64,000 nt of DNA from positions 1-64,000 of the forward strand of contig NZ_JAQSDH010000045.1 in the NCBI RefSeq assembly GCF_029945805.1, given 5' to 3'. Under the pieces are notes generated by a model. The model worked only from the letters and a program-made list of their open reading frames with translations, did no database searches and had not been told where the DNA came from. The stretch is from Flavobacterium sp. Its GTDB lineage: Bacteria; Bacteroidota; Bacteroidia; Flavobacteriales; Flavobacteriaceae. The position numbers and the translations under genes are program-made. This document shows, in pieces, positions 50,133 through 59,387 of the stretch (the stretch's first letter is position 1; each line of letters begins with the position of its first letter).

Positions 50133-50223
50133 AGCAATAAATTTATGAACACTGCAAAGTAATGACATAGAAATTTATTTTGCAACAGTTTTTTTAGAAT
50201 ACTAAAAAATAAGTTAGAATAAT

Positions 50224-50252
50224 TTGAAATTCAATTACATTTTATACATTTG
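50224..50252 (+). promoter_or_regulatory. Bacteroidota-type promoter for metK
   Basis: TTG-N18-TACATTTG. Confidence 0.65.
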
Positions 50253-50267
50253 CACTCGAGAATAATA

Positions 50268-50322
50268 AGAGGAAAAATTTGAACTGATTGCAACCTCGTT
50301 AAAAAAATGCTAAAGCAGCAAC
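50268..50322 (+). ncRNA. SAM-II-like riboswitch upstream of metK
   Basis: GAGG..AATTTGAACTGATTGCAACCTCGTTAAAAAAATGCTAAAG resembles the SAM-II core (UUGCA..CC.CGUUAAA.AA..GCUAAA); GAGG/CCTC P1. Confidence 0.65.
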
Positions 50323-50381
50323 TCTCCTTTAGTACCCTTGCAATCCACTTTTTTTCTTTTTACACTAATTAAAATAACAGA

Positions 50382-50402
50382 TGCTGAACTAAATTCAGCA
50401 TA
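50382..50402 (+). promoter_or_regulatory. Perfect hairpin immediately upstream of the metK start
   Basis: ATGCTGAA-CTAAA-TTCAGCAT, about 17 nt before the ATG. Confidence 0.6.
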
Positions 50403-50419
50403 AAAATTAAACTATAGTT

Positions 50420-51670
50420 ATGGCATATTTATTTACGTCGGAGTCAGTGAGTGAAGGACATCCAGACAAAGTTGCAGACCAAATTTCTGATGCATTAATT
50501 GATAACTTTTTGGCTTTTGACGCTGATTCGAAAGTGGCTTGCGAAACTTTAGTAACTACGGGTCAGGTAATTTTGGCTGGAGAAGTAAAATCAAGTACGT
50601 ATCTTGATGTACAGCAAATTGCAAGAGAAGTAATCCGAAAGATTGGATATACTAAAAGTGAGTATATGTTTGAAGCGGATTCTTGTGGTGTACTTTCTGC
50701 GATTCACGAGCAGTCTGCTGATATTAATCAAGGTGTAGACAGAGCGAGCAAAGAAGAGCAAGGTGCTGGTGACCAAGGAATGATGTTTGGTTATGCAACT
50801 AATGAAACGGAGAACTACATGCCTTTGGCTTTAGATTTATCTCATGCTTTGTTGATTGAATTGGCCAACTTAAGAAGAGAAAATAAAGAAATAACCTATT
50901 TGCGTCCGGATGCAAAATCTCAAGTTACTTTAGAGTATTCTGATGATAACAAACCGGTTCGAATTGATGCCATTGTAATTTCTACGCAGCATGATGATTT
51001 TGCCGCTGAAGCTGAAATGTTAGCTAAAATTAAATCCGATTTAGTTTCAATTTTGATTCCAAGAGTTAAGGCAAAATATCCTCAATACGTTCATTTATTT
51101 AACGACAAAATTACGTATCACATCAACCCAACTGGAAAATTTGTTATTGGTGGTCCACACGGAGATACCGGTTTAACAGGGCGAAAAATTATTGTGGATA
51201 CGTATGGTGGAAAAGGAGCTCATGGTGGTGGCGCTTTCTCTGGAAAAGATCCGAGTAAAGTGGATAGAAGTGCTGCTTATGCGACAAGACATATCGCTAA
51301 AAACCTAGTTGCTGCAGGAGTATGTGATGAAATTTTAGTTCAAGTTTCCTATGCTATTGGAGTGGCAAAACCAACTTCGATCAACGTAGTAACTTATGGA
51401 ACTTCAAAAGTGAACATGACTGATGGCGAAATTAGTAAAGTGGTTGAGAACGTATTTGATATGCGTCCGTACTTTATAGAACAACGTTTGAAATTGAGAA
51501 ATCCAATTTACAGTGAAACTGCTGCTTATGGTCACATGGGAAGAAAACCAGAAACGGTTACTAAAACTTTTCAATTACCAAACGGCGCTCCAAAAACCGT
51601 AACTGTTGAGTTGTTTACTTGGGAAAAATTAGATTATGTAGCTCAAGTAAAAGCGGCTTTCGGATTGTAA
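50420..51670 (+). CDS. metK: S-adenosylmethionine synthetase
   Basis: [62 protein letters not shown]. Confidence 0.98.
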   Translation: MAYLFTSESVSEGHPDKVADQISDALIDNFLAFDADSKVACETLVTTGQVILAGEVKSSTYLDVQQIAREVIRKIGYTKSEYMFEADSCGVLSAIHEQSADINQGVDRASKEEQGAGDQGMMFGYATNETENYMPLALDLSHALLIELANLRRENKEITYLRPDAKSQVTLEYSDDNKPVRIDAIVISTQHDDFAAEAEMLAKIKSDLVSILIPRVKAKYPQYVHLFNDKITYHINPTGKFVIGGPHGDTGLTGRKIIVDTYGGKGAHGGGAFSGKDPSKVDRSAAYATRHIAKNLVAAGVCDEILVQVSYAIGVAKPTSINVVTYGTSKVNMTDGEISKVVENVFDMRPYFIEQRLKLRNPIYSETAAYGHMGRKPETVTKTFQLPNGAPKTVTVELFTWEKLDYVAQVKAAFGL

Positions 51671-51691
51671 CATCTGAAACCCTTAATTATA

Positions 51692-51719
51692 AAAAAACCA
51701 GCTCAATGAGCTGGTTTTT
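51692..51719. terminator. Bidirectional terminator between metK and the TonB-receptor gene
   Basis: AAAAAACCAGCTCAATGAGCTGGTTTTT. Confidence 0.85.
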
Positions 51720-51723
51720 AGTT

Positions 51724-54453
51724 TTATAGATTGTACTTCAAACTAACTATTAAATAGCGAGGTTGAATGGTGTATTGCGAGTCACTGGTAGCAAATTGGG
51801 AGAAACTATTGTCTTTTAAAACTTTTGTATTTAGCAAATTGGTTACACTCGCTTTATATTCCCAATGACTGTCTTTTGTTTTTTGGAAAATCAAACTTGC
51901 TGACAGAAAATCGTACTCGTTTTCAACTGATTTGTCATTGTTGTAATAATGAAAGTATTCGTATTCACTCACAAACGAAAAACTTTTCAAGAAAAAATAA
52001 TCCAATTTCACATTTGGCCTGTCGGTAAAAAAAGTGTCGTTTGGATATTGATTTACAGAATAGCCATACCCTACTTCAATATTTGGATAGTCTTTAAAAT
52101 TAGTTGAAGCGGTTAAGTTATAGTTTTGGGTAAAACTTTCATTGGTGATTAAAACATCCTGAAACGTAAATCGGTCCACTTGAATATTATTAAATTTTGA
52201 CCAGTTCAAATTAGCGCTCAATGAAGCTTTGTAATATTTAAAAAATGATCTTCCGTATCTTAACAAGCCTGAAATGCTTTCGTCTGCAAACTGAGAATTA
52301 AATGGGGATGAAACTTGATTTACATTATTAAACAATGCCCTGTTTTTAATAGCGTCAACAGATCTATCATAACTGGCAAAAGCTGTAATATTCTCAAAAT
52401 TGAACATGTTGTATTTAAAATAGCGTAATGAATGGGATTGTTGAATGGAGTTTTCCAGTAGTCTGTTTCCTCTGGATAAGCTGTTGTAATTATTCAACAC
52501 AAAACCTTCGGCCAAATTATTAATATCTGAAAAATTGTTGTTAAATGAAAAATTATAGGTTAACGACTCTGCTTTTTTAATTTGATAAATCGCTAAGAAA
52601 TCAGGAAGAATTCTATTGAAATTTAATTTATAGTTGCTGCTTAACTGTTCGTTATCCAAAGAATAGTTATGAACACTGAAACCTGGTGTAAATGTAAATT
52701 TTCCGGTCAATATCTTATAATGCAGCCCTATAAAAGCATCATTAAATCTGTAAGTGACGTCGTTTTTGTTTTCTGGATTATTTAAATCATTTACAGATTC
52801 GTTATCTAATAGCTGAAAAATCTTTGAATTAAAGTTTTGATATGAATTTGTATTTCCGAGTGTTACATTGATATTGCTTTTTGGCGTTAGCACGTAGTAA
52901 TAATCTAATTTGGCGTCTAGTTTATTAGTTTTTACAAAACGCTCTTGATTGATGTCATTTCTATTTTGACCCGAAATATAACCGGACAAATTAAACGGTT
53001 GTGTCTGTAAATTGGCATTGTAAAACGGATCTTCTTCTTGATACAAATGTTGCATTTCAAATGCAAAAATATGCTTAGAAGTAGGCGTATAATAAAAACT
53101 TAAATTCTGGTTTATCGTTATTGGATTCTGATTTCTAGTACTTAAAATATTTTCAGTATTTGAATTACTATTTTCATCTATAACTTCTCTCAACAAAGAA
53201 TTGTTTTCATCTTGATTTGAAAATCTACTCAAAATATCGTAGTCCATTTGAAAATAAGCATTTGGCTTATACAATGAACTTAATTTTACCAAAGCCAAAT
53301 TGCTGTTTTGATTTGCTATTTGATTCGTGTTTTGGGTCGAAGCAACTTCGGTTGAATTAGGTTTTAAAAAATTAGTATTCGTGATTGTTTCCGTATCAGT
53401 TACGGAAGAGGACACAATTGCAAAGCCACTCAAGGTCCATGTTTTTGTTGGATTATAAGAAAAGTTGGTCGCCCCAAATTTGGTGTCAATTTCCTTTGCC
53501 CTGTTATTTCGCAATAATGAAATCCCTAAATTATTACTGGAGACATTGAAATTAGAACCCCCTTTGGACATCATATTTCTAAATCCGCCAGTGAATTTAA
53601 AATAATCTTGCACCGTTAAGGGCAGTTCACCGATATTATTGAAATTAGAAATTACATTGATACTGTATTTTGGATTGTAATAAAAAAGTTTTGGATTAAT
53701 GATAAAGCGATCGAACTTATTTTTATCATCCATTCCTCCGCCGGCGGTAACATCACCAAACCAAAAGCTTTTCTTTCCACTTTTAAGTTTGATGTTCATG
53801 GCCAAATTATCTTGATTGTTTTCAACGCCTTTTAAAATTGAATTTTCATTATAATTTCGGAGTACTTGAATTTTATCAATAGCATCGGCAGGAATATTTT
53901 TTACCCCAAGTTTGGTATCGCCATCAAAAAAATCCTTGCCTTCAACCATCAATTTTGAGACTTTTTTGCCTTCCACTTCTATCTCGCCATCAGCGTTTAC
54001 TTCAACTCCGGGCAGTTTTTTTAAAACATCTTCCAGTTTTCTTTCGGTGCCATTTTTAAAAGAATCGGCATTGTAAACAATGGTATCACCTTTTATAGAA
54101 ACAGGCATTTCGCGAACAATTTCAACGCCTTCGAGTTCAATTCCGCCACTTTCTAACGTTATGTTTTCAGTAATGTTTTCCGTTTTTGTAATTACGGTTA
54201 TTTCCTTATTTTGCATTCCAAGATAACTCAACTTGATAGTGTAAGTAGCATTTGGCTTTAAATTAAGGATGAATTTTCCTTTATCGTTGGTAATCGCATA
54301 GGCATCCATCCCTTTCGTGCCTTGGTTGATTGCCATCACGTTTGCCATTTCAAGTGGCGCTTTGTCATTGTCTTGAACGACACCTTCAAAACGGATGTTT
54401 TGTGCAAATGAAAAAGATGAAAAAAGCAGCAAAAGGTAAAATGATTTATTCAT
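51724..54453 (-). CDS. TonB-dependent receptor-like outer membrane protein with carboxypeptidase-like N-domain
   Basis: Signal peptide, CarboxypepD_reg-like domain, plug-like region, large beta-barrel. Confidence 0.85.
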   Translation of the reverse strand: MNKSFYLLLLFSSFSFAQNIRFEGVVQDNDKAPLEMANVMAINQGTKGMDAYAITNDKGKFILNLKPNATYTIKLSYLGMQNKEITVITKTENITENITLESGGIELEGVEIVREMPVSIKGDTIVYNADSFKNGTERKLEDVLKKLPGVEVNADGEIEVEGKKVSKLMVEGKDFFDGDTKLGVKNIPADAIDKIQVLRNYNENSILKGVENNQDNLAMNIKLKSGKKSFWFGDVTAGGGMDDKNKFDRFIINPKLFYYNPKYSINVISNFNNIGELPLTVQDYFKFTGGFRNMMSKGGSNFNVSSNNLGISLLRNNRAKEIDTKFGATNFSYNPTKTWTLSGFAIVSSSVTDTETITNTNFLKPNSTEVASTQNTNQIANQNSNLALVKLSSLYKPNAYFQMDYDILSRFSNQDENNSLLREVIDENSNSNTENILSTRNQNPITINQNLSFYYTPTSKHIFAFEMQHLYQEEDPFYNANLQTQPFNLSGYISGQNRNDINQERFVKTNKLDAKLDYYYVLTPKSNINVTLGNTNSYQNFNSKIFQLLDNESVNDLNNPENKNDVTYRFNDAFIGLHYKILTGKFTFTPGFSVHNYSLDNEQLSSNYKLNFNRILPDFLAIYQIKKAESLTYNFSFNNNFSDINNLAEGFVLNNYNSLSRGNRLLENSIQQSHSLRYFKYNMFNFENITAFASYDRSVDAIKNRALFNNVNQVSSPFNSQFADESISGLLRYGRSFFKYYKASLSANLNWSKFNNIQVDRFTFQDVLITNESFTQNYNLTASTNFKDYPNIEVGYGYSVNQYPNDTFFTDRPNVKLDYFFLKSFSFVSEYEYFHYYNNDKSVENEYDFLSASLIFQKTKDSHWEYKASVTNLLNTKVLKDNSFSQFATSDSQYTIQPRYLIVSLKYNL

Positions 54454-54480
54454 TTTTGGGCGTATAAAATATTTAGTTAA

Positions 54481-55317
54481 TTATTCTTCTCTTGAAAAAA
54501 TGATAACACCATCTTCATTTTTCATACTATCACTCTTTTTCTTTTGAATTTCATCAAATTTATTTTGACTTACCTTTTCTCCATTTTTAGGTCTTTTAAT
54601 TTCCGATTTCGCTTTGGAATTTAATGTAACTTTAGAACATAGGATGATCTGGTTTTCTTCATTTATTTCTAAAATTAATCCTGGCAAACCCCAATAATTA
54701 TTTGGGCCAAAACTTACTGGAATTTCTGGAGTATACCAAGCGGTAACAACATTATCTTTTGGTTCTTCTTGTTTGAATAATGCTGGCTTTTTTTCTTCTT
54801 TTTTCAGATACTCTTGATAATCATCTTTCTGCTTTTGGGTTACTGGAATAATTAATTCCGCTTTGAAACAAGTATAATCACCAATTTTTTTAGATTCCTC
54901 CTTTAGATTCCAACTGGGCTGTGTTAAAGGTTCTTCAATTAAGAATTCTTTGCCAAAAATTTCATCCTCAGCAAGTAAAATTTTTTCTTTAGTATTAATG
55001 TATTTCTTACCAGCTCCCGACATTTTTATCGAAATACTCATTCCGCCTGTTGCTGCATTAGGTTGTTCTAATACTTCATTTTCTTCATAAACGGCATCGA
55101 TCTTAGAAAACGTTAACAAAAATGATTTCTGAGAAGATTTATTAAGTGCTTCTTTGATAAGTGCTGACAATTCGAGATCGTCATCAACTTTATCCTCTAT
55201 TGTTTTATCTTTTTTAAAAATATATTTAGAAAAATATTCCGCTTTTCCTTGAAATTCTTGAGCCGAAGTCGTTAAACCCAAAATAAGTAATGCAATTGAA
55301 AAAGTAGTTTTTATCAT
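54481..55317 (-). CDS. GLPGLI family protein, paralog 1
   Basis: TAWYTPEIPVSFGPNNYWGLPGLILEINE. Confidence 0.9.
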   Translation of the reverse strand: MIKTTFSIALLILGLTTSAQEFQGKAEYFSKYIFKKDKTIEDKVDDDLELSALIKEALNKSSQKSFLLTFSKIDAVYEENEVLEQPNAATGGMSISIKMSGAGKKYINTKEKILLAEDEIFGKEFLIEEPLTQPSWNLKEESKKIGDYTCFKAELIIPVTQKQKDDYQEYLKKEEKKPALFKQEEPKDNVVTAWYTPEIPVSFGPNNYWGLPGLILEINEENQIILCSKVTLNSKAKSEIKRPKNGEKVSQNKFDEIQKKKSDSMKNEDGVIIFSREE

Positions 55318-55334
55318 AGTTGTAAATTTTAAAA

Positions 55335-56228
55335 TTATCTCCCCATTCTGATTTGCATTCCTTCTCTTCCCTGATTCATTTCTCTCATCTCTTCCATCTT
55401 CTTCATTACGGTTTCATCGTAGCCTTTTTGGGTGACGATTTTACCATTTGCAGGTGCTTTAATTTCTGCTTTTTCCTTTGCATTCATCACAACTTTTGAA
55501 CATAAAATTGTAGTTTTTCCGTCGTTTACTTCCAAGATTAGACCTGGTAATCCCCAATAAGTTTCAGGGCCTTGATTTACTGGAATTTCAGGAGTATACC
55601 AAGCGGTAATAGTGACTTCTTTTGGAATTTCAACCTCATCCATGAAATTGGTTTTCTTTGTAGTGTCCTCTTTTTTTCCTTCACCTTCTTTACTTTCGTC
55701 TTTCTTTTTCAATCGGAAATTTTTAAAATCAGATTGACTGACTGGTTGAACAGCAGTTGCTTTAAAACAAGTATATCCGCCAATCATTCTAGTTTCACTT
55801 TCCATTTTCCAGTTTAATTTTGGCAATGAATCTTTAACCAAAAACTCTTTTCCCATAAACTCTTTGTCCACGGTATAGGTTTTGTCTTTTACGTTTTTAT
55901 AATAGGTTCCGCCACCGCCCATCATATTGGACATCATTTTCATTCTTCCGCCGCCTTGCGTACCTGGAGCTTCAAGTTTTTCTTCTTCTTTATATATAGA
56001 GGCTGATTTATCAAAGTTCAGAATGAATGTTTTTTCGAACATTTTCTTCATATTCTCTTGAATCATTTTCTGAATTTCGGGAGTAATTTCTTTATTTCCT
56101 TGCATTCGGGAAGTAAAATCGGAGGTGCTGGTTTTGGATTCATAAACTGCCATTCCTTGAAAATCTTTTTGGGCGTTTGAAATACTAAATACTATTAAGA
56201 ATAATGAAGTAAAATAGACCTTTTTCAT
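55335..56228 (-). CDS. GLPGLI family protein, paralog 2
   Basis: TAWYTPEIPVNQGPETYWGLPGLILEVND. Confidence 0.9.
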   Translation of the reverse strand: MKKVYFTSLFLIVFSISNAQKDFQGMAVYESKTSTSDFTSRMQGNKEITPEIQKMIQENMKKMFEKTFILNFDKSASIYKEEEKLEAPGTQGGGRMKMMSNMMGGGGTYYKNVKDKTYTVDKEFMGKEFLVKDSLPKLNWKMESETRMIGGYTCFKATAVQPVSQSDFKNFRLKKKDESKEGEGKKEDTTKKTNFMDEVEIPKEVTITAWYTPEIPVNQGPETYWGLPGLILEVNDGKTTILCSKVVMNAKEKAEIKAPANGKIVTQKGYDETVMKKMEEMREMNQGREGMQIRMGR

Positions 56229-56395
56229 TTTTTTTTATTTGAATAGCAAATATGACGAAACTTCATCGTTTATGTTACCAATCTAATGTTAAAAAATGGC
56301 ATTTAGAGGCAAATGGCATAAATGCTTGTTATAGCAGCATTTGTTTCAAGTGCAATTGAAAACAAAATTGTTATATTTGATACAAATCAAGCGGT

Positions 56396-57700
56396 ATGAA
56401 TAAATTTTTAGATTTTATCAACCTAAGCAAAGGCGAGGATAATAAAAAAGCGGTTTTAGAAAATGTAAAATCTAATATTTCTTTTCGAGGCGCCAATCTT
56501 TGGATTCTTGCTTGTGCAATTGTAGTAGCATCAGTTGGTTTAAATGTAAATTCGACTGCCGTGATTATTGGCGCCATGTTAATTTCACCGCTTATGGGAC
56601 CAATTGTTGGAGCTGGCTTTGCGTTAGGGATCTACAATTTTGAACTTCTTAAAAAGTCTTTAAAAAATTTATTCATTGCTACTATTGTTGGATTGGCGGT
56701 ATCTACACTTTATTTTTATTTGAGTCCGTTTAAGGAAACGCAATCGGAATTGCTTTCCCGTACTTCACCCAACATTTATGATATTCTAATTGCTTTTTTT
56801 GGTGGATTGGTCGGTGTAATTGCCATAACTCGAAAAGAAAAAGGAAACCCAATTCCCGGAGTAGCCATTGCCACCGCTTTGATGCCGCCACTTTGTACTG
56901 CAGGTTATGGATTGTCCATTGGAAATATGCGTTTTTTTGGCGGTGCGATTTATTTGTACACTATAAATTGCGTTTTTATTTGCATCGCGACCTTTCTTAT
57001 CGTCAAGTTCCTGAAATATCCGCGGTATATGCAATTTGAAAAAGCACGTGAAAAACAAATTACCGTCATGATTTCGATACTGACCTTAATATTGCTTGTA
57101 CCTAGTATTTATTTTGCCTACACCTTATTTGAAGAAAGAAAATTTGACCAAAAAGTGAATACGTTCATCCAAAATGAATTTACGGATAAAGGATACACGA
57201 TAATTTATAAAAAAGTCAATTACAAATCAACTCCGAGTGCGATAGAATTGGCATTGCTCACAAAACGCTTTACGCATCCGGAAACGGTAGAAATTAAAAA
57301 CAGATTAAAGAATTATGGATTACGTAATGTGAATTTTAAAATCAGGCAAGATACAACTAACCTGAAGCAAGATATCTTGAACCAAATTAAAAATGACAAA
57401 GTAGGCGTAGATAAGAAGGACGCTATTATTGCTTCCTTAAGAAATGAAATACAAGACAATAACTATGACAATGAATCGTTGCTGAGTGAGGCCAAAATAC
57501 TTTTCCCAACGGTGAATGATATTTCTATATCTAATCATCCTTTTAATACTAAAGAAGACAAATCAACCATCGTTCCCGTTGTGATTTACACTAGTGAAAA
57601 AACTTTAAATAAAGCAGATTCAAAACAGTTAGAGTTGTGGATTAAAACGAGAATTAAAAAAAATACAGTGGAAGTTTTCTGGAAAAAATCTGATAAATAA
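56396..57700 (+). CDS. DUF389 family membrane protein
   Basis: NSTAVIIGAMLISPLMGPIVGAGFALG..GVAIATALMPPLCTAGYG. Confidence 0.85.
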   Translation: MNKFLDFINLSKGEDNKKAVLENVKSNISFRGANLWILACAIVVASVGLNVNSTAVIIGAMLISPLMGPIVGAGFALGIYNFELLKKSLKNLFIATIVGLAVSTLYFYLSPFKETQSELLSRTSPNIYDILIAFFGGLVGVIAITRKEKGNPIPGVAIATALMPPLCTAGYGLSIGNMRFFGGAIYLYTINCVFICIATFLIVKFLKYPRYMQFEKAREKQITVMISILTLILLVPSIYFAYTLFEERKFDQKVNTFIQNEFTDKGYTIIYKKVNYKSTPSAIELALLTKRFTHPETVEIKNRLKNYGLRNVNFKIRQDTTNLKQDILNQIKNDKVGVDKKDAIIASLRNEIQDNNYDNESLLSEAKILFPTVNDISISNHPFNTKEDKSTIVPVVIYTSEKTLNKADSKQLELWIKTRIKKNTVEVFWKKSDK

Positions 57701-57780
57701 AGAAGTCTAATCTCTTCAACAATTCTTGAATTACAATTTTTTGACGCCGAAATTAAATCCATTTGCCGTAAATTAGCGCT

Positions 57781-58575
57781 ATGATTAAAAGAATGTTTTA
57801 TTTCCTATTACTTTTCAACTTCGTGCTTGGTTTTTGTCAGAACAAAAAAGTAACCACCACGGCAGTAAGTACAGCTCTACTTGAAAACAAAACGTATATT
57901 GGTTTTGATGGTTTGGGCAATAATTACTACATCAAAGACAATGTTTTTATCAAACAAAACGAAAGCCAAACTTGGGAATACAAAAACGTAGCCCTGGGCA
58001 AAATCACCTCTGTAGATTATGTTAATCCGTTGAAGGTTGTTGTTTTTTATGAAGATTTTAATACAATAATCACACTTGACAATCAGCTAAACGAAATACA
58101 AAAATTCAATCTCTTTGATATTGATGGTAGTATTTTTGCTTCTAAAGTTGGAATGGCTTCTCAGGATCAGTTTTGGATTTACAATTCGCTGACGCAGCAG
58201 ATACTTCTTTTTGATTATTTAAAAAACACTTTTAAGAACATTGGAAACCCCATTCAGGAAGCGATAAAATACACGGAATCTGATTTCAATAATTTTTATT
58301 GGATTGATGAAATTAACAATTGGTACGCCACGGATATTTTTGGCAAAGTAACCTTGCTAGCTAATATTCCACCATTTGAAAAAATTCAGATAATTGACCG
58401 TGATAAGCTTTTGTTTTCGAGAGACAACATTCTGTATTGCTTGAATAACGTGACGAAAACGGTTTACGAAATAGAAATTGTTGAGAAATCGTTTCAAAAT
58501 TATTACTACAAAGACCAATTTTTGGCTATTTTTACCAACCAACAAATTAAGAATTATAAAATAAAATTACCATAA
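57781..58575 (+). CDS. Secreted protein of unknown function, possible beta-propeller
   Basis: Signal peptide; ORF overlaps the next gene by one base. Confidence 0.6.
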   Translation: MIKRMFYFLLLFNFVLGFCQNKKVTTTAVSTALLENKTYIGFDGLGNNYYIKDNVFIKQNESQTWEYKNVALGKITSVDYVNPLKVVVFYEDFNTIITLDNQLNEIQKFNLFDIDGSIFASKVGMASQDQFWIYNSLTQQILLFDYLKNTFKNIGNPIQEAIKYTESDFNNFYWIDEINNWYATDIFGKVTLLANIPPFEKIQIIDRDKLLFSRDNILYCLNNVTKTVYEIEIVEKSFQNYYYKDQFLAIFTNQQIKNYKIKLP

Positions 58576-59189
58576 TGCACATAGCAGTAGCAGGAAACAT
58601 CGGAGCTGGAAAGACAACTTTAACTAAATTTTTGGCCAAACAATTCAAATGGGAACCTCATTTTGAAGACGTAGTTGACAATCCGTATCTAGATGATTTT
58701 TACCATCAGATGGAGCGTTGGAGTTTTAATCTTCAGATTTACTTCTTAAATTCCCGTTTTCGTCAAGTATTGCAAATTCGTGAAAGCGGGAAAAATATCA
58801 TTCAGGATAGAACGATTTACGAGGATGCACACATTTTCGCACCCAACTTGCATGCAATGGGTTTGATGACCAATCGTGATTTTGAGAATTACTCCGATTT
58901 ATTTCAGTTGATGGAGGGTTTGGTTGGCGCTCCCGATTTATTGATTTATTTGAGAAGTTCTATTCCTAATTTGGTTGCGCAGATTCACAAACGCGGACGT
59001 GATTATGAGAATACGATTTCAATTGACTATTTAAGCCGTTTGAACGAACGATATGAAGCCTGGATTCATACCTATGACAAAGGAAAACTCCTAATAATTG
59101 ATGTGGACAACATTGATTTTGTAAATAACCCCGAAGATCTAGGAGAAATTATAAACAGAATAAATGCCGAGATAAACGGATTGTTCTAA
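58575..59189 (+). CDS. Deoxynucleoside kinase
   Basis: MHIAVAGNIGAGKTTLTKFLA, QDRTIYEDAHIFA, DLLIYLRSS. Confidence 0.92.
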   Translation: MHIAVAGNIGAGKTTLTKFLAKQFKWEPHFEDVVDNPYLDDFYHQMERWSFNLQIYFLNSRFRQVLQIRESGKNIIQDRTIYEDAHIFAPNLHAMGLMTNRDFENYSDLFQLMEGLVGAPDLLIYLRSSIPNLVAQIHKRGRDYENTISIDYLSRLNERYEAWIHTYDKGKLLIIDVDNIDFVNNPEDLGEIINRINAEINGLF

Positions 59190-59207
59190 AATACTACAAA
59201 AAAATTA

Positions 59208-59237
59208 AAAACGCCTTTCAATCGAAGGGCGTTTTTG
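59208..59237. terminator. Hairpin terminator
   Basis: AAAACGCCTTTCAATCGAAGGGCGTTTTTG. Confidence 0.8.
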
Positions 59238-59387
59238 TTTGTTTATCGTTAATAACCTCAAAGACAACGATATTTTTACATACTATTTATTTTAAATATC
59301 TATTTTTATCAAAATAGTTTAAACAATAATTCTTTAGAGTAAAGAATTAAAGTCGATTTTATCGTCCCAACAAAAAGATCAAATCTC

